From Parapristionchus giblindavisi (lineage: Eukaryota > Nematoda > Chromadorea > Rhabditida > Diplogasteridae), in assembly GCA_943737045.1 (NCBI GenBank), contig CALSFV010000053.1, forward strand, positions 124,001 to 188,000: a stretch of 64,000 nucleotides of DNA, written 5' to 3'. Shown here one piece after another: positions 48,001-58,600 of this stretch. The notes under the pieces were generated by a model. That model had not been told where the DNA came from. It searched no databases and saw nothing but the letters and a program-made list of their open reading frames with translations. A program made the position numbers and the translations under genes. How positions within the stretch are numbered: the stretch's first letter is position 1; each line of letters opens with the position of its first letter.

Positions 48001-49662
48001 TGCCTTCAACCGATTGGTTGATGACCAAGTTAGCTATTCTAGATATCTATTCACTCTCTAATTTCTTGTGATGGAAACAGAAAAATAAGATATGCTATGA
48101 GAAACTAGAATACGATCATAATTTTCTTAACCGATACAGCTCTAACTTCGATATCAACCGTTTAGTCATTAATTTACTCGTCTAATAATTATTTTATTTC
48201 GCAGATGTTAACGCCCAAAAGGATGGTGCTAATCAGGTGACGGCTCGTTATAAGATACAGAGTTGCAATGCCTCGCGCGAGGCTCTGTCAACCAGCTACG
48301 ATGTCAGAAATATGATAGTCTATGGGAAGATGTCAAGAAAACTAAAATATGACATGCCCATCAAAGAATGCCCTAGGGAAAGCGTTTTATGTTGCTAGAG
48401 AAAGATAACTACAGCATCACTTCAAACTTTAAAGATCAAAGATCAAACTACAAAGATCAAAGTTCACGAACCTCTTGCAGGGATTGAGGTGGTTGTAGGC
48501 GAGGGCGGGGTCGGTCCATCGCTCAGTGACGTAGACGTCGAGCTCGAATTCCGACGTGATCTCGATGATCTTGGAGACCTCCTGCACCCATACCTGCAAG
48601 TAATCAATCAATTCATTCCTAATCCTAGATCTTCCTAGAAAAATCCTAAAATCTTAGATGAAGGGAGAGCTTCAGTTCCTCCACTGACCACCATTGAGCA
48701 CTAATCTACTAACAATAAGCAACATAATAATTCCCTGCCAAGATAGGAGAAATTATGTATTTTACCACATTTTTTCTGTATTTTTTTTTATCTCTGAGAT
48801 ACGTTATCAATGCGGCAATACATTTAATGATTCGGCTAACATGGGCACATTTTCAAAAAAATCACGTCAAAAATGGTAACTCTGACCTCGACCGAGACAT
48901 CGACTCGCTGGTTCCCCGGCAGTTGCAGTTTGTTGTACTCGAACAGAATCTCGGAGATGATCTGGGCGTCGTCCAGACACTTCTTCTTCTCTTCTCCATT
49001 ATGGATATCGGCGCGCTTCGATCTCAGAGAGTAGTAGTCCTCGTCGCCCAGGCTGAATATATAATATCTATTTTTTAAACACCGATATCTTAGCGACGGG
49101 CATCCATCGATTCCCTAATGTCATCCCATTTCCTGTATAATAATATGATGGAATAATGGATAAGAGTAAGAATATATTTTTTAACGCTATGGGAGTTTTA
49201 TCAGCGCCAGGGATCCCAGGGACACAAATTGTGGATCTTATCCTGTGGCCGTATGCAAGAACAGTTTTCCGGGGAAATGTGACGTCATTAGCGTAGGCGG
49301 AGGATTTTTGGAAAACGCCTCCGCCTACGCTAATGACGTCACATTTTCCCGGAAAACTGTTCTTGCATACGACCACTGGTATATACAGAATTATTCAAAA
49401 AATGCATCAGATGGGGTCAACTTCACATTAGAGGTCATTGACTTATCACGAAATATGATAACTTTGAGATCATTAACTATGGTAATTACGGCATTTATTT
49501 GCATTAACTAAGGTAGTTGAGGTATTTGTGGCCATTAAATTATTATATTTGTGTGCTTTTTTTTAAATGAAAACCAACGTACGATCCATTGACGTGTACT
49601 CCGTACTTGGTGACGGCGCCACGGGCAAGCTGCACAATAGCGAGTGCAAGCAGACACTTCAT
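42984..49662 (-). CDS. Cys-loop ligand-gated ion channel subunit, complete
   Basis: Minus-strand exons: 49662-49583, 49052-48887, 48593-48472, 47877-47805, 47201-47122, 47068-47009, 46964-46922, 45310-45203, 44905-44828, 44499-44461, 44200-44127, 43949-43897, 43708-43603, 43502-43442, 43387-43320, 43020-42984; 1248 nt, 415 aa, all phases consistent. Signal peptide [15 protein letters not shown]; loop-region [48 protein letters not shown]; Cys loop C(181)[14 protein letters not shown](195); pre-M1 [13 protein letters not shown]1 [12 protein letters not shown]2 with [17 protein letters not shown]3 [21 protein letters not shown]4 [22 protein letters not shown] before M2 resembles the P-A-R of anion-selective channels, so a ligand-gated chloride channel is likely, near the nematode acetylcholine/amine-gated group. 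Ligand not assignable. The M3-M4 loop is very short and Cys-rich. The last 12-codon exon is the least certain. Confidence 0.88.
43196..43268. mobile_element. MITE family B fragment in channel gene
   Basis: Right half only: GTTGAGAGTTTCAAATTAGC through CGGGCATCCCTTGC, in the last intron. Confidence 0.6.
43513..43583 (+). tRNA. tRNA-Gly (anticodon GCC)
   Basis: 71-nt cloverleaf: acceptor GCATCGG pairs with CCGATGC, A box TGGTTCAGTGG, anticodon loop CTGCCAC centred on GCC, T arm CCGGGTTCGATTCCCGG, discriminator A. It looks like a standard intact eukaryotic tRNA-Gly(GCC), not a SINE. It lies antisense within the 97-nt intron (43503-43602) of the channel gene; a T-rich run CTCTTTTGCTGATTTT follows and could end Pol III transcription. 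Confidence 0.97.
43587..43600 (+). terminator. Pol III terminator candidate for tRNA-Gly
   Basis: TTTT runs at 3 and 13 nt after the tRNA 3' end. The second TTTT lies in the donor side of the antisense channel intron (GTAAAATC on the minus strand). Confidence 0.6.
43995..44117. mobile_element. Palindromic MITE family B in channel gene
   Basis: Fills most of intron 43950-44126; arms GCTCCGCTCTGGCCACACTC / GAGAGTTTTGCCAATACGGA. Confidence 0.85.
44300..44413. mobile_element. Palindromic MITE family B in channel gene
   Basis: In intron 44201-44460; arms CACTCCGCTCAGGCAACAGC / CGTGGACAGAGCGGAGAGAA. Confidence 0.8.
44662..44792. mobile_element. Palindromic MITE family B in channel gene
   Basis: In intron 44500-44827; outer ends AAAGGCACGCAACGAGCTAA / TTACCTCGTGGTGTGCCTTT, nearly complete. 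Confidence 0.88.
44928..45150 (-). repeat. (TAA)n array plus conserved 130-bp block, copy 3
   Basis: Array 44928-45040 followed by the TATCTTTATGTGCGTTTCAG block, as at 19678-19945; in the intron between channel exons 45310-45203 and 44905-44828. Confidence 0.75.
45928..46040. mobile_element. Palindromic MITE family D, copy 2
   Basis: GCATCGTTACATTTGCCTTA ... TAAGCCAAATGTAACGATGC, near-perfect terminal foldback, in the long channel intron 45311-46921. Confidence 0.88.
46125..46270. mobile_element. Palindromic MITE family E, copy 2
   Basis: ATGTGGTGTTACATTTTCAA ... TTGAAAATGTAACACCACAT with several internal CGTGCGCACG palindromes that nest inside each other. Confidence 0.85.
46250..46424. 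repeat. Tandem 87-bp duplication
   Basis: The block from GTTTTGAAAATGTAACACCA to CACAATTTAGAAAGA at 46250-46335 is repeated at 46338-46424 with few changes. The duplicated block takes in one arm of MITE E. Confidence 0.85.
47606..47716. mobile_element. Palindromic MITE family B in channel gene
   Basis: In intron 47202-47804; CGGCTAATCTTACTCTCCG / CAGAGTTTCATATTAGCTCG. Confidence 0.75.
49246..49378. mobile_element. Palindromic MITE family C, copy 4
   Basis: TGGCCGTATGCAAGAACAGT ... ACTGTTCTTGCATACGACCA, the most perfect copy, in the first intron of the channel gene. Confidence 0.9.
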
Positions 49663-49675
49663 GGTTCAAGGAGCA

Positions 49676-49705
49676 AAGATCAAAGATCAAAGATCAAAGA
49701 CCAAT
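49676..49705 (-). promoter_or_regulatory. TTTGATC array just upstream of channel ATG
   Basis: On the channel-gene strand three to four TTTGATC units end about 15 nt before the start codon (sequence then GCTCCTTGAACC-ATG). Either 5' UTR or promoter-proximal; function unknown. Confidence 0.5.
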
Positions 49706-49849
49706 GAGTTCACCCGGGTGAGAGATCCTTCATGATCGATCTGGAACCGATAATAAACAATTTATCTTTGCTTGGTAAAATTAGAAGAAAATCATCGAAA
49801 AGGATTGGAGAAGACTGGAAACGTTGCTGTAAAATGCATACATTCTTAA

Positions 49850-49970
49850 AGGCAAACGCCTATTTAATTTTACTCTCCGCTCTGGCAACGCTCTCTCGCA
49901 GACAAAGACAGCGAGAGAGTTTTGACAGAGGGGGGGGGAGTCTCAAATTCGTTAGGGGTGTGGCGTTAAA
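49850..49970. mobile_element. Palindromic MITE family B
   Basis: TTTTACTCTCCGCTCTGGCA / right arm altered by a G9 run. Confidence 0.75.
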
Positions 49971-51229
49971 ATGGTGAGAAGAGTAAGTTGCAAAAGTAAT
50001 AAGTAACAAAGAACAATTCATCCTCTCTTTCAACATGGATAGACACACAAGCGAAATTCGATGCCACTAGGGGTTGTTAGGTTGCGTTTCCCACGAACTT
50101 CCGCATATTCTATTAGGACATGACTTTCAACTATTTAAGCTCGCTATGCACCTACGATAGTTGCTCATTATTGGAATACACTAAAAAAACAAAAACAAGC
50201 TAGGGGAGAAAAATCCTTTACATATAAGGGAAATATTGTCTTAGGGTACCTTAACTAGGGATTTTTTTCAGTGTAGAATTTCGTTCGTACAGCGCTGAAG
50301 AGGACTGTATGGACTCGCGAATGATGAGTGTTCCCAGTGGGTCCGATCAGTGATCGAGTTGACCCCCCTCGAAGCAGGGGAAGAAAATTGACCCCCCCCC
50401 CTGACAAGATGGTGATTTCCGAAGATAGTTGGTTAACTTCCTAAGCGAAGCCAAGAGCAAGAATGGGAAGACCATGCACAAAAGATCCCTACAATATCCA
50501 TACAATATATCCTCCATATTTTGCTAGTTTTATTTATTTTTCTAGGGAACTCCGAATAAAAATCATATTTTATTTACAAAATATTCAGTAAGAAGTGTAA
50601 AACATTCTAATTGGGTCGGCCCATCACCGAAATATCTTTTGTCCTAATGACTGTCCTGTCAAACATGCCTCATGGACGAGCAACGCAAATTTTTCGTAGG
50701 GCATTTGATTATTATAATCAAGGTTCAGACGCGGACGTTTTCTTGAATCAAAACATTTACATATAAAGTGCTCGCAAACCTATACTTTAACATTTTGTTA
50801 AAAAATTTTTTGTTTACTGGAAATGAATTCTCTCATGGACGAAAGGGTAGATATTGTGATAAGAAGATTCCCTCCTGTTCCCCCCTCTGCCTATGAAATG
50901 CTGACAAGCTAAAGCATTATTATTGTTGAAGCTACAATCGCTAGCGCGGTAGAAAATGAAGGCAAGAAAGAACAGGGAAAATAGGGAGAGAAGATGGGAG
51001 AGAGATAGAGATTCATCTTTCTATAGCTGAGATGGATGACGGGGGAGAGGGGGAATAAGGAGAGGGAGAGAATAAGGAAAGGGAGAGAATAAGGAGAGGG
51101 AGAGAGCACGAAATCCCAGAGGGAGAGGGAGAGCGGGGATGCCCGAGACAATCTATACTGAAGAGAAGGAAGAAAAGGAGAGGTAGAGCGGAGAGAGAGA
51201 ATAGAGTTAGGGGAGGGAGAAAGAGAGAG

Positions 51230-51384
51230 GGAGAGGATGAGGAAGAGAGGGAGAGAGAGGGAGAGGATGAGGAAGAGAGGGAGAGAGAGAGAGAGAGAGA
51301 GAGATTGAGAGGAAGAGAGGGAGAGAGAGAGGGAGAGAGAGTGAGAGGGAGAGAGAGAGGGAGAGAGAGAGGGAGAGAGAGAGA

Positions 51385-51436
<52 letters not shown>
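51230..51436. repeat. (GA)n / GAGAGGGA purine array
   Basis: Long GA-rich array containing GAGGATGAGGAAGAGAGGGA repeats and a pure (GA)n part at 51400-51428. Confidence 0.93.
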
Positions 51437-51438
<2 letters not shown>

Positions 51439-51834
51439 AGATACAAGAAAGTCCTCGCTTCCATGATTCCTTTATCTCTCCTTTAGTTTCTCCTGATTAG
51501 TCAACCACACTGGAGGGACAATAGCGCCGAGCGTTAAAGCGACACCCCAGGCTGATTTGAAACTCTCCGCTCTGGCAATACTCTCTCGCTCTCTTTGTCT
51601 ACGAGAGAGTATTCAATGCGGCGAGAGCACCACCCCAGGCCAACCACCCGTAGTAGTAGCTCACTGCGTTATCATTCCCACTCAAATACGAAAAAAAAAG
51701 GAATAGAGAGCTGGGCAAAATTCCAATTTTTAGCAAAGGCGCATCCGAGCCAATTTTACTCTCTCGTAGACAAAGAAAGCGAGAGAGCGTGGCCAGAGCG
51801 GAGAGTTTCAAACTATCTCAGGGTGTATCTTTAT

Positions 51835-52047
51835 GCGGTGTTAAAATCTCGGAAAAGTAGATGGAAAAGTGAAAAGTAGTGTTAATTTTGTGATTGTAAA
51901 AGTAGTTGGAAAAGTAGCATACTTCATAATTATCAAACTTTACACTGAAATTACGAAGCTAAACTACTTTTCCAACTACTTTTACAGTCACAAAATTAAC
52001 ACTACTTTTCACTTTTCCATCTACTTTTCCAAGATTTTAACACTACA
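51835..52047. mobile_element. Palindromic MITE family F, copy 2
   Basis: Ends TGCGGTGTTAAAATCTCGGA and TTCCAAGATTTTAACACTAC; immediately adjoins a family-B element on the left. Confidence 0.85.
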
Positions 52048-52659
52048 TTAATTGTGTTGGCGTCATCACGATTTTTGGCAATTTTGCCAGCGTCGATCAT
52101 TTTAACATATGCAGATATCTCGAGGAAGCCATCCGCTCTGGCCAAACTCTCTCGACGACGAGAGACTACGACCGGAGCGGAGAGAATCAAAGATCTTTGA
52201 ACGATTCGGAAGAATAGAGGATGAAACGAAAGAATGGGTATCCATGGAAAAGGAGAAGGGGGATAGTGTGAGAGAGGTATAGAGAGAAAGGAGAGGGAGA
52301 GGTAGAGGGGAAAAGGATAGGGAGAAGGAGAGAGAAAAGGAGAGGGAGAGGGCGAGAGAAAAGGAGAGAGAGAGAGAGTGGGAGAAGAAGAAAAAGGAGA
52401 GGTAGAGAGAGAAAAAAGGAAAGGGAGAGGGAGAGGGAGAGAGAAAAGGAGAGGGAGAGTGGGAGAAGAAGAAAAAGGAGAGGGAGAGGGATAGTGAAAA
52501 AGGAGAGGGAGAGTGGGGGGAAGAAGAAAAAAAGGCGATGAAGAGAAGGAGACAGGAAAGTGTGTAGTGGGTGAACGGAAGAAAGAAGAAGACGAAGTCA
52601 CCCCTAATGAGGTCTCATTCTATTGAAGCCGAAGAAGAAAGAATAAGGAGAGGGAGAGG

Positions 52660-52766
52660 GAGACGGAGGGAGGGAGAGAGGGAGAGAGGGAGAGAGGGAG
52701 AGAGGGAGAGAGGGAGAGAGGGAGAGAGGGAGAGAGGGAGAGAGGGAGAGAGGGAGAGAGAGAATT
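52660..52766. repeat. (GAGAGGGA)n minisatellite
   Basis: About twelve uninterrupted copies of an 8-bp GAGAGGGA unit. Confidence 0.95.
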
Positions 52767-53867
52767 ATAGATAAGTTAACAAGTATGCATAACAAGAGAC
52801 AATTCGAACCTCTCCGCTCTGACCCCGCTCGCTCGCTTTCTGTGTCTGCAAGAGATTATGGTCAGAGCGGAGAGTCAAATTAGCTCGGCGCGTGTCTTTG
52901 AAAAAATCGTCCGAAATCTAACAACACTTCACGATAGAAATCTGACAACGAAGAGGAGGCAACAATACAGCGGGGAAAGCCGTCAATTATTCCCGCGATG
53001 ATATTCCGGATGATATAATGGGCTATTTGACGGATGGATGGATGGATCCGAGACATTGAGGGCTATGATTATGCGTTACATGGTCAGTATACTACAACAT
53101 CGAAATATCTTTCGAGGAAAAAAACGTTGGAAAAATAGGAAAGGACTCATTAAGATGGAAGAGGAGATGAAGCTTCAAGAGTTGTTTTGACTGATTAAAA
53201 TCAGGTAATCCTATCTGTTTATTTTATTTATTTATTTATTTATTTTTTATTTTATTTATTTATTTTTATTTTATTTTTAATACTATCTCCAATCTACATC
53301 TATCAACATAGGAAAATGCACAGGAATTATAAGTAATTGAAGAAACATATCTGTTTTGTCAGAAAAGTTCTACTCTACGTTCTGGCCACGTTTATTCGTA
53401 GACAAAGAAAACGAGATAGCTTTGCCTAAGCGGAGAGTTTCAAATTAGGGTGTCACTTAAAAGCGGTACCACACGCTGATTTCACTCTCCGCTCCAGTAA
53501 CACGCTCTAGCTACCCTTGTCCGCGAGCGAGTATTGAGTTTTTTTTTTCAGGAATACGAATTATATCTTGAGAGACCATGTTACTTTAGAAAAATACGAT
53601 CGCTCTGATGCCTCATTCTCAGCAATGTCATAGTCTCGAAAAGAAAAGAAAAGTGGCGAGAGAGTGTGTAAAGCAAGGAGAGTCTTCTTTGCCTTTTCGT
53701 TGCGTTTGAGTAGCACGCAACTGTTTTCACTCAACAGCTAACAATAAGATTTAGTGTGAGAAAAAATACAGAATAAGGAAAGAGTGGTCAATTCTCGAGA
53801 TCTCACTAACAATAGCAGATTTGAGTAAATACTGTTCGAGAGTGATTTCATTTTATCTCGAGAGGCC

Positions 53868-54080
53868 CTCTGGTATTTTGCCACTTAAAGTCTACTTAAA
53901 CTTTCCCACTTTAAGTAGACTTTAAGTAAACTTAAAGTGAGACGTAAGTCTACTTAAAGTGGTGTGGTATACTGTAATGCATTTCGTCAAATGTTCTTTC
54001 ACTTAAAGTTTACTTAAAGTATACTTAAAGTCTGTGACGTAGTTTAAGTAGACTTTAAGTGGCAAAATACCAGAGGAGGC
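53868..54080. mobile_element. Foldback element rich in ACTTAAAGT
   Basis: Ends TGGTATTTTGCCACTTAAAG and CTTTAAGTGGCAAAATACCA are perfect inverted repeats; inside, ACTTAAAGT/AAGTAGACTT units recur in both directions. A looser cluster of the same word occurs at 63480-63600. Confidence 0.85.
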
Positions 54081-54409
54081 CTGTGCGCCTTTTTGCGATT
54101 CGAACGAAATTGATTTAGTGTGTGGAAAAAAGCTAGCTCTTATATTTGGCAGCTTCTCTTCGCGACATATCTTTCCATTTCTTAAACAACATTTATTATA
54201 TAAACATTTAGCACATGCTGACACGCATGAATGATGCAGTCCAAAACATTTTGGGGAAAATAATAATAATAATAATAATAATAATATAATAATAATATTT
54301 TATTCCTTCAAATGAACGCAATAATCATAACAACAATATACTCTCAAGACAGAAAGTCAAAGATGCTGTGGATAGGGACAAAGAGGTTTTCTCTCACGTG
54401 AACTGGCAC

Positions 54410-54560
54410 GAGGTCGAATGAGAACCGATGAATAATAACCGGTTGGATCATAACCATTTGCTTACTTAGTCTACTCATTAGCTCTTGCCTCTCATATGCA
54501 AATGGTTACCATCCATCCGGTTAATATTCATCCGTTCTCATTAGACTTAGTGCCTGGCAA
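54410..54560. mobile_element. Foldback element around TTATCATCC arms
   Basis: Left arm GAATGAGAACCGATGAATAA and right arm TTAATATTCATCCGTTCTCA are inverted; the centre holds TTTGCATATGAG-like words. An intact copy lies at 56020-56168. Confidence 0.7.
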
Positions 54561-54682
54561 CTCGTTCTTCTAATCTCATCGAGTAGTACGAATTTAGAGA
54601 TGTATTTATATAAAATCGATACGATTTATACAGTATCGATATTTCATCAAATTATCGATATTAATTATTGTTCATTTGACAT

Positions 54683-54893
54683 TTATGTCCGTATAAAATG
54701 CACTTGTGCAATTGCCTTGCTACTATCCGCTAAAAACAGAACGATGACCCCCTTTCCCTTCTTTCCCTTCACGCTATTTCTCTGATCTAATACGTACTAT
54801 CTCGCTTGGTCTCTCTCTCTAAACATAGAAATGGCATTGCGGCAGTGGCTGACCACTCTCGTACCAAATAAACAAGTGTATTTTATACGGTCA
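54683..54893. mobile_element. MITE with CCGTATAAAATGCACTTGT ends
   Basis: Left GTCCGTATAAAATGCACTTG, right CAAGTGTATTTTATACGGTC. Matches 39895-40130. Confidence 0.78.
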
Positions 54894-54988
54894 ATTAAGT
54901 ATAGACTTTTCCTAACAAAGAAGCGTGAAATTACTACGGTAAAATGAATTGAGCAAAGAAGAATCACTGGAAATTCACACCTAACATA

Positions 54989-55245
54989 TTGAGCGTATAA
55001 AAATCACTTGTTTTATTTGTAGAAGAGACTTTCTTGTTTTGTATGCTTCAGAAACAATGCCGATCTCTTTTATATATCATATAACGCGCGGCGAAGGTCA
55101 GCCGGGTTAGAGAGAGGCAGCGGAGATACAATCGAGAGGCGGGGCGAGATGTAGAAGCCTACATCTCGCCCGCCTCTCGATTGTGACTTCCGTTCGTTAG
55201 CACCGTTTGTCATTTTCTTATGCAAGTACATTTTATACGCACAAT
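54989..55245 (-). mobile_element. MITE family with GTATAAAA-type ends, inverted copy
   Basis: Reverse complement of the 14826-15070 element (GAGCGTATAAAAATCACTTG left end, TGTACATT-like right end), with CTACATCTCGCCCGCCTCTCGA inside duplicated. Confidence 0.75.
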
Positions 55246-55494
55246 ACATATTATTCGATTTACAAAGCAAGGCAAAAAAATTTCTGAGAAGAAAAAAAAA
55301 CGTTCGTGAATACAAGTCTTTAAAAGATTGCAAAGAATCGTGGATTTCAGGCGAGCTAGATGAGTTCAATGAGCTGAGAGCTCAGTGAGCCCACTGACTA
55401 TGAGCTCATTGAGCTCTAGCAAGGCAACGGCTAATATTTTCATGCATGCCACTAGAAAATAGTAAAGGAAATGAGAGAATTTGCAATATAACAT

Positions 55495-55610
55495 AGAGGT
55501 GTACCAGCTAGTTTTACTCTTCTCTCTGGCAACGCTCTCTCGTAGACAAAGAAAGCGAGAGAGTGTAGCCCGAACGGATAGTGCCAAATTAGCTCGGGTG
55601 TGATTTAAAA
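55495..55610. mobile_element. Palindromic MITE family B
   Basis: GTTTTACTCTTCTCTCTGGC / GTAGCCCGAACGGATAGTGC; lies just downstream of the exchanger stop codon. Confidence 0.75.
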
Positions 55611-55638
55611 AAAATGTTTTTTTTAAAAATAAAGTAGG

Positions 55639-58600
55639 TCAGTGATCCGGAACGTGCTTCTTCGACGAACTTTTCTTGAACGAGGTCGTAAAGGCTGGAG
55701 ATGATTGAGAAGTCTGAAAAAATATTTATGGGTATTTAAACAAGATAATATTAGATACAGAAACTATACTCTACTGCCGAAATAACCGGCAAAGATGCAA
55801 TAACTGTTCAATGCAACGATACTTCCAGAAGGTGTTTCTTCAGCGCATTTCCTACGAGTGAACGTAGAATGGACGGAGCTCTCACACATGTACCAAATTT
55901 GCCCGTATTGGGAAAGTTCGCGAACGTTTTGCACGTAGTCGGGGTCATTTTGGAATCCAGAAAGACAACATGTATTCTTTCAAAAATAATATACTCTCGC
56001 TTGTCTGGCTACCAAAAGGGCACTACGTCGGATGATAACCGATGAATAACAACCGACTGGATGAGAACAATTTGCATATGAGAGACAAGCGCTAATGAAT
56101 AGACAAAACATGCAAATGGTTATCATCCAGTTGGTTATTATTCATCGGTTATCATCCGACGTAGTGCCGTCAAAAGGAATGGCTTACACCAGCATACCTT
56201 AAAACTAAAACAAGTATTGGAGCCATATGCGATCTCTCTGGAAACTCTCTTATCTCTGATAGTGACAAGGCAGATTCACTTGCATCTTATTTTGAAACTA
56301 TGTATATCGCTGATGATATGACTCTTCCTCCTCTTTCCTCATTCATTCCTCATTCTCTTTCCATTCCAATTATTATGCCTCAGGATGTTGCTTATTATCT
56401 CCGTCGTTTAAGTTCATCTTGCTCCCTCCCATCTGATTTAATCCCCTCTATCATTTTTAAACGTTGTCATTCCTCTCTTGCCTATCCTTTGTCCATAATC
56501 TTTAATCTTTCTATCAGTCTAGGCGAAATTCCAACAATTTGGAAATCTTCAATAGTCATCCCTATTCCTAAAGTCTCTAGCCCATCCAATGTCTCTCATT
56601 TTCGCCCTATATCGATCTCCCCTGTTCCTTCTAAGATTCTCGAGCGCATTTTGAAACCACGCATTACACACTGGTGTCGTATCCACAATATCATACCCAA
56701 GGAGCAGTCTGGATTTGTAAAATCAAAGTCCACTGTAACACAACTTTTGAATTGTACTCAAGCGTGGCGAAATGCTCTTGATGCTGATCTTTGCACTGAT
56801 GTTATCTATGTTGATTTATCTCGTGCTTTTGATTCTGTCTCTCATAGTAAACTTTTGTACAAATTAGAATCTCTTGGTATTAGAAATAATCTGTTATCGT
56901 GGTTTACTTCGTTTTTAGATGATCGACGATTTTCAGTGAGAATAGGTGATACTCTATCATCTGATAGAGTGGTCACTTCTGGTGTCCCACAAGGTACAGT
57001 TTTGGGTCCATTGCTCTTTTTGATATATGTTTCGGATCTCCCAAGGGTATTCAGTCATCTCCCTCAAATAGGTATTCAAATGTTTGCAGATGATATCAAA
57101 CTTTTCTCTACATTTTCACATATTTCTCCACATGAATCTCACTCTCAACTTTCTCAAGGGTTAACTTCTCTATTAGAATACTGCGAAAACTGGCAGTTAT
57201 CGGTTGCACAAAAAAGTGCTCCGTTCTACATATAGGCAAAACAAATCCCACTTTACCTTATTCTATTCTCTCTCACAGTCTACCTTCATCTTCTTCAACC
57301 CGTGACTTAGGTGTTTATCTCGACCCGTTGTTAAATTTTAAATCCCACATTGCCATTGTTTGTAAGAAGTCATTATCACTTGTTTATCATATTTTTAGAT
57401 CAATTTCTTGTACTCGTTCCGATGTATATATCAGAGCTTTCAAATCATATGTAATCCCCATTATTGAATACGCGTCCCCTGTTTGGTCACCCTCTTCGAA
57501 AGGTTTAATTCGCCAATTAGAAAAAGTTCAACATGTATTTACTAGATTGTTGTATCATCGTTGTCATCTTTCCTATTCCTTCCCTCCTCCCTACCCTCAA
57601 CGTTTGTCCTTATTCTCTCTCAATTCTCTTTATCACAGAAGAATTGTCATTGATATCGTATTTGCTATTAAGATTTTGAGATGTGAAGTTGATATTCCTT
57701 ATAGTAATTTCTATGTGTTTAAACCATCATTTGGCAGGATATCCTCGTTTGCTTTCCATATTCCTCGATCAAAGAGAGAAAATCTTCGCTCCTCCTTTTC
57801 CCATAGAACATCTCGATTTTTGACAAAAATTCCCTCTATCTTAGACCCCAATCTTAGCACAAATACCATTAAAGCTAAATTATTATTGTCTTATGATTTA
57901 GTTAGTAATTTATCCATTGATATTTCACCCCTCTAAACTGTCTCATGTACAAGTTCCTTTTGCCATGTCAGTCTGTCTATACTGACTTATGCGGTCCTCT
58001 TCCCGCTAGGGCCTCATCCACCCTACATCATTGATCCCACGCTGATCTTTGATCTTGGCACTAGAGAATAGGTTATTGAGACTTCCCCGACCATCTTCAC
58101 CTTCCCTACTTTCCCATTGTCTAATTCTCCCCATTCTATTTCCTTGTGAAAATCTTCTTAATTTATATCGTTTTTACTTGTTGGAACATCTTCGCGATGT
58201 ATGATAAATAAATAAATAAATAAATACTATGCAATGCGTGATATAAGGGTAATATACCTTGTTGCCTGGCATTAGTGGATTCTCGCGACCAAACGACATC
58301 GACAGTCCCTGAACGCAACTGTATTAAAGGCACAACACGAGTTACTTCGAAACTCTGACAATGCTCTCTCGCGGATACAAAAAACGAGAGAGAACAGCCA
58401 GAGTGGAGAGTCCCAGAGGTCATGGTATTTCTGCCGCTACGGCTAATTTTAATCTCAAGCTGTATTTTTATCCGTGGGGTGGGCCCTACTGGTGCTGCAC
58501 ACGGAGTACCCCCCGTGGTGCGGAAGGAAGGGCATGCTCCATTGCATTTGGCCTTTTTACGGCGCACCCACAGACAAAAAATATAAAACAGTGTAATGCA

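Larger units (their letters stand above)
49706..55638. other. Repeat-rich intergenic region upstream of the channel gene
   Basis: No exon chain seen. Contents: MITE B copies at about 49850-49970, 51535-51625, 51738-51835, 52125-52190, 52800-52900, 53365-53530 and 55495-55610; purine microsatellites; MITE F (51835-52047); foldbacks at 53868-54080 and 54410-54560; MITEs with GTATAAAA ends. A block at 53120-53360 is related to 45785-45900 plus 46640-46690. Confidence 0.55.
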
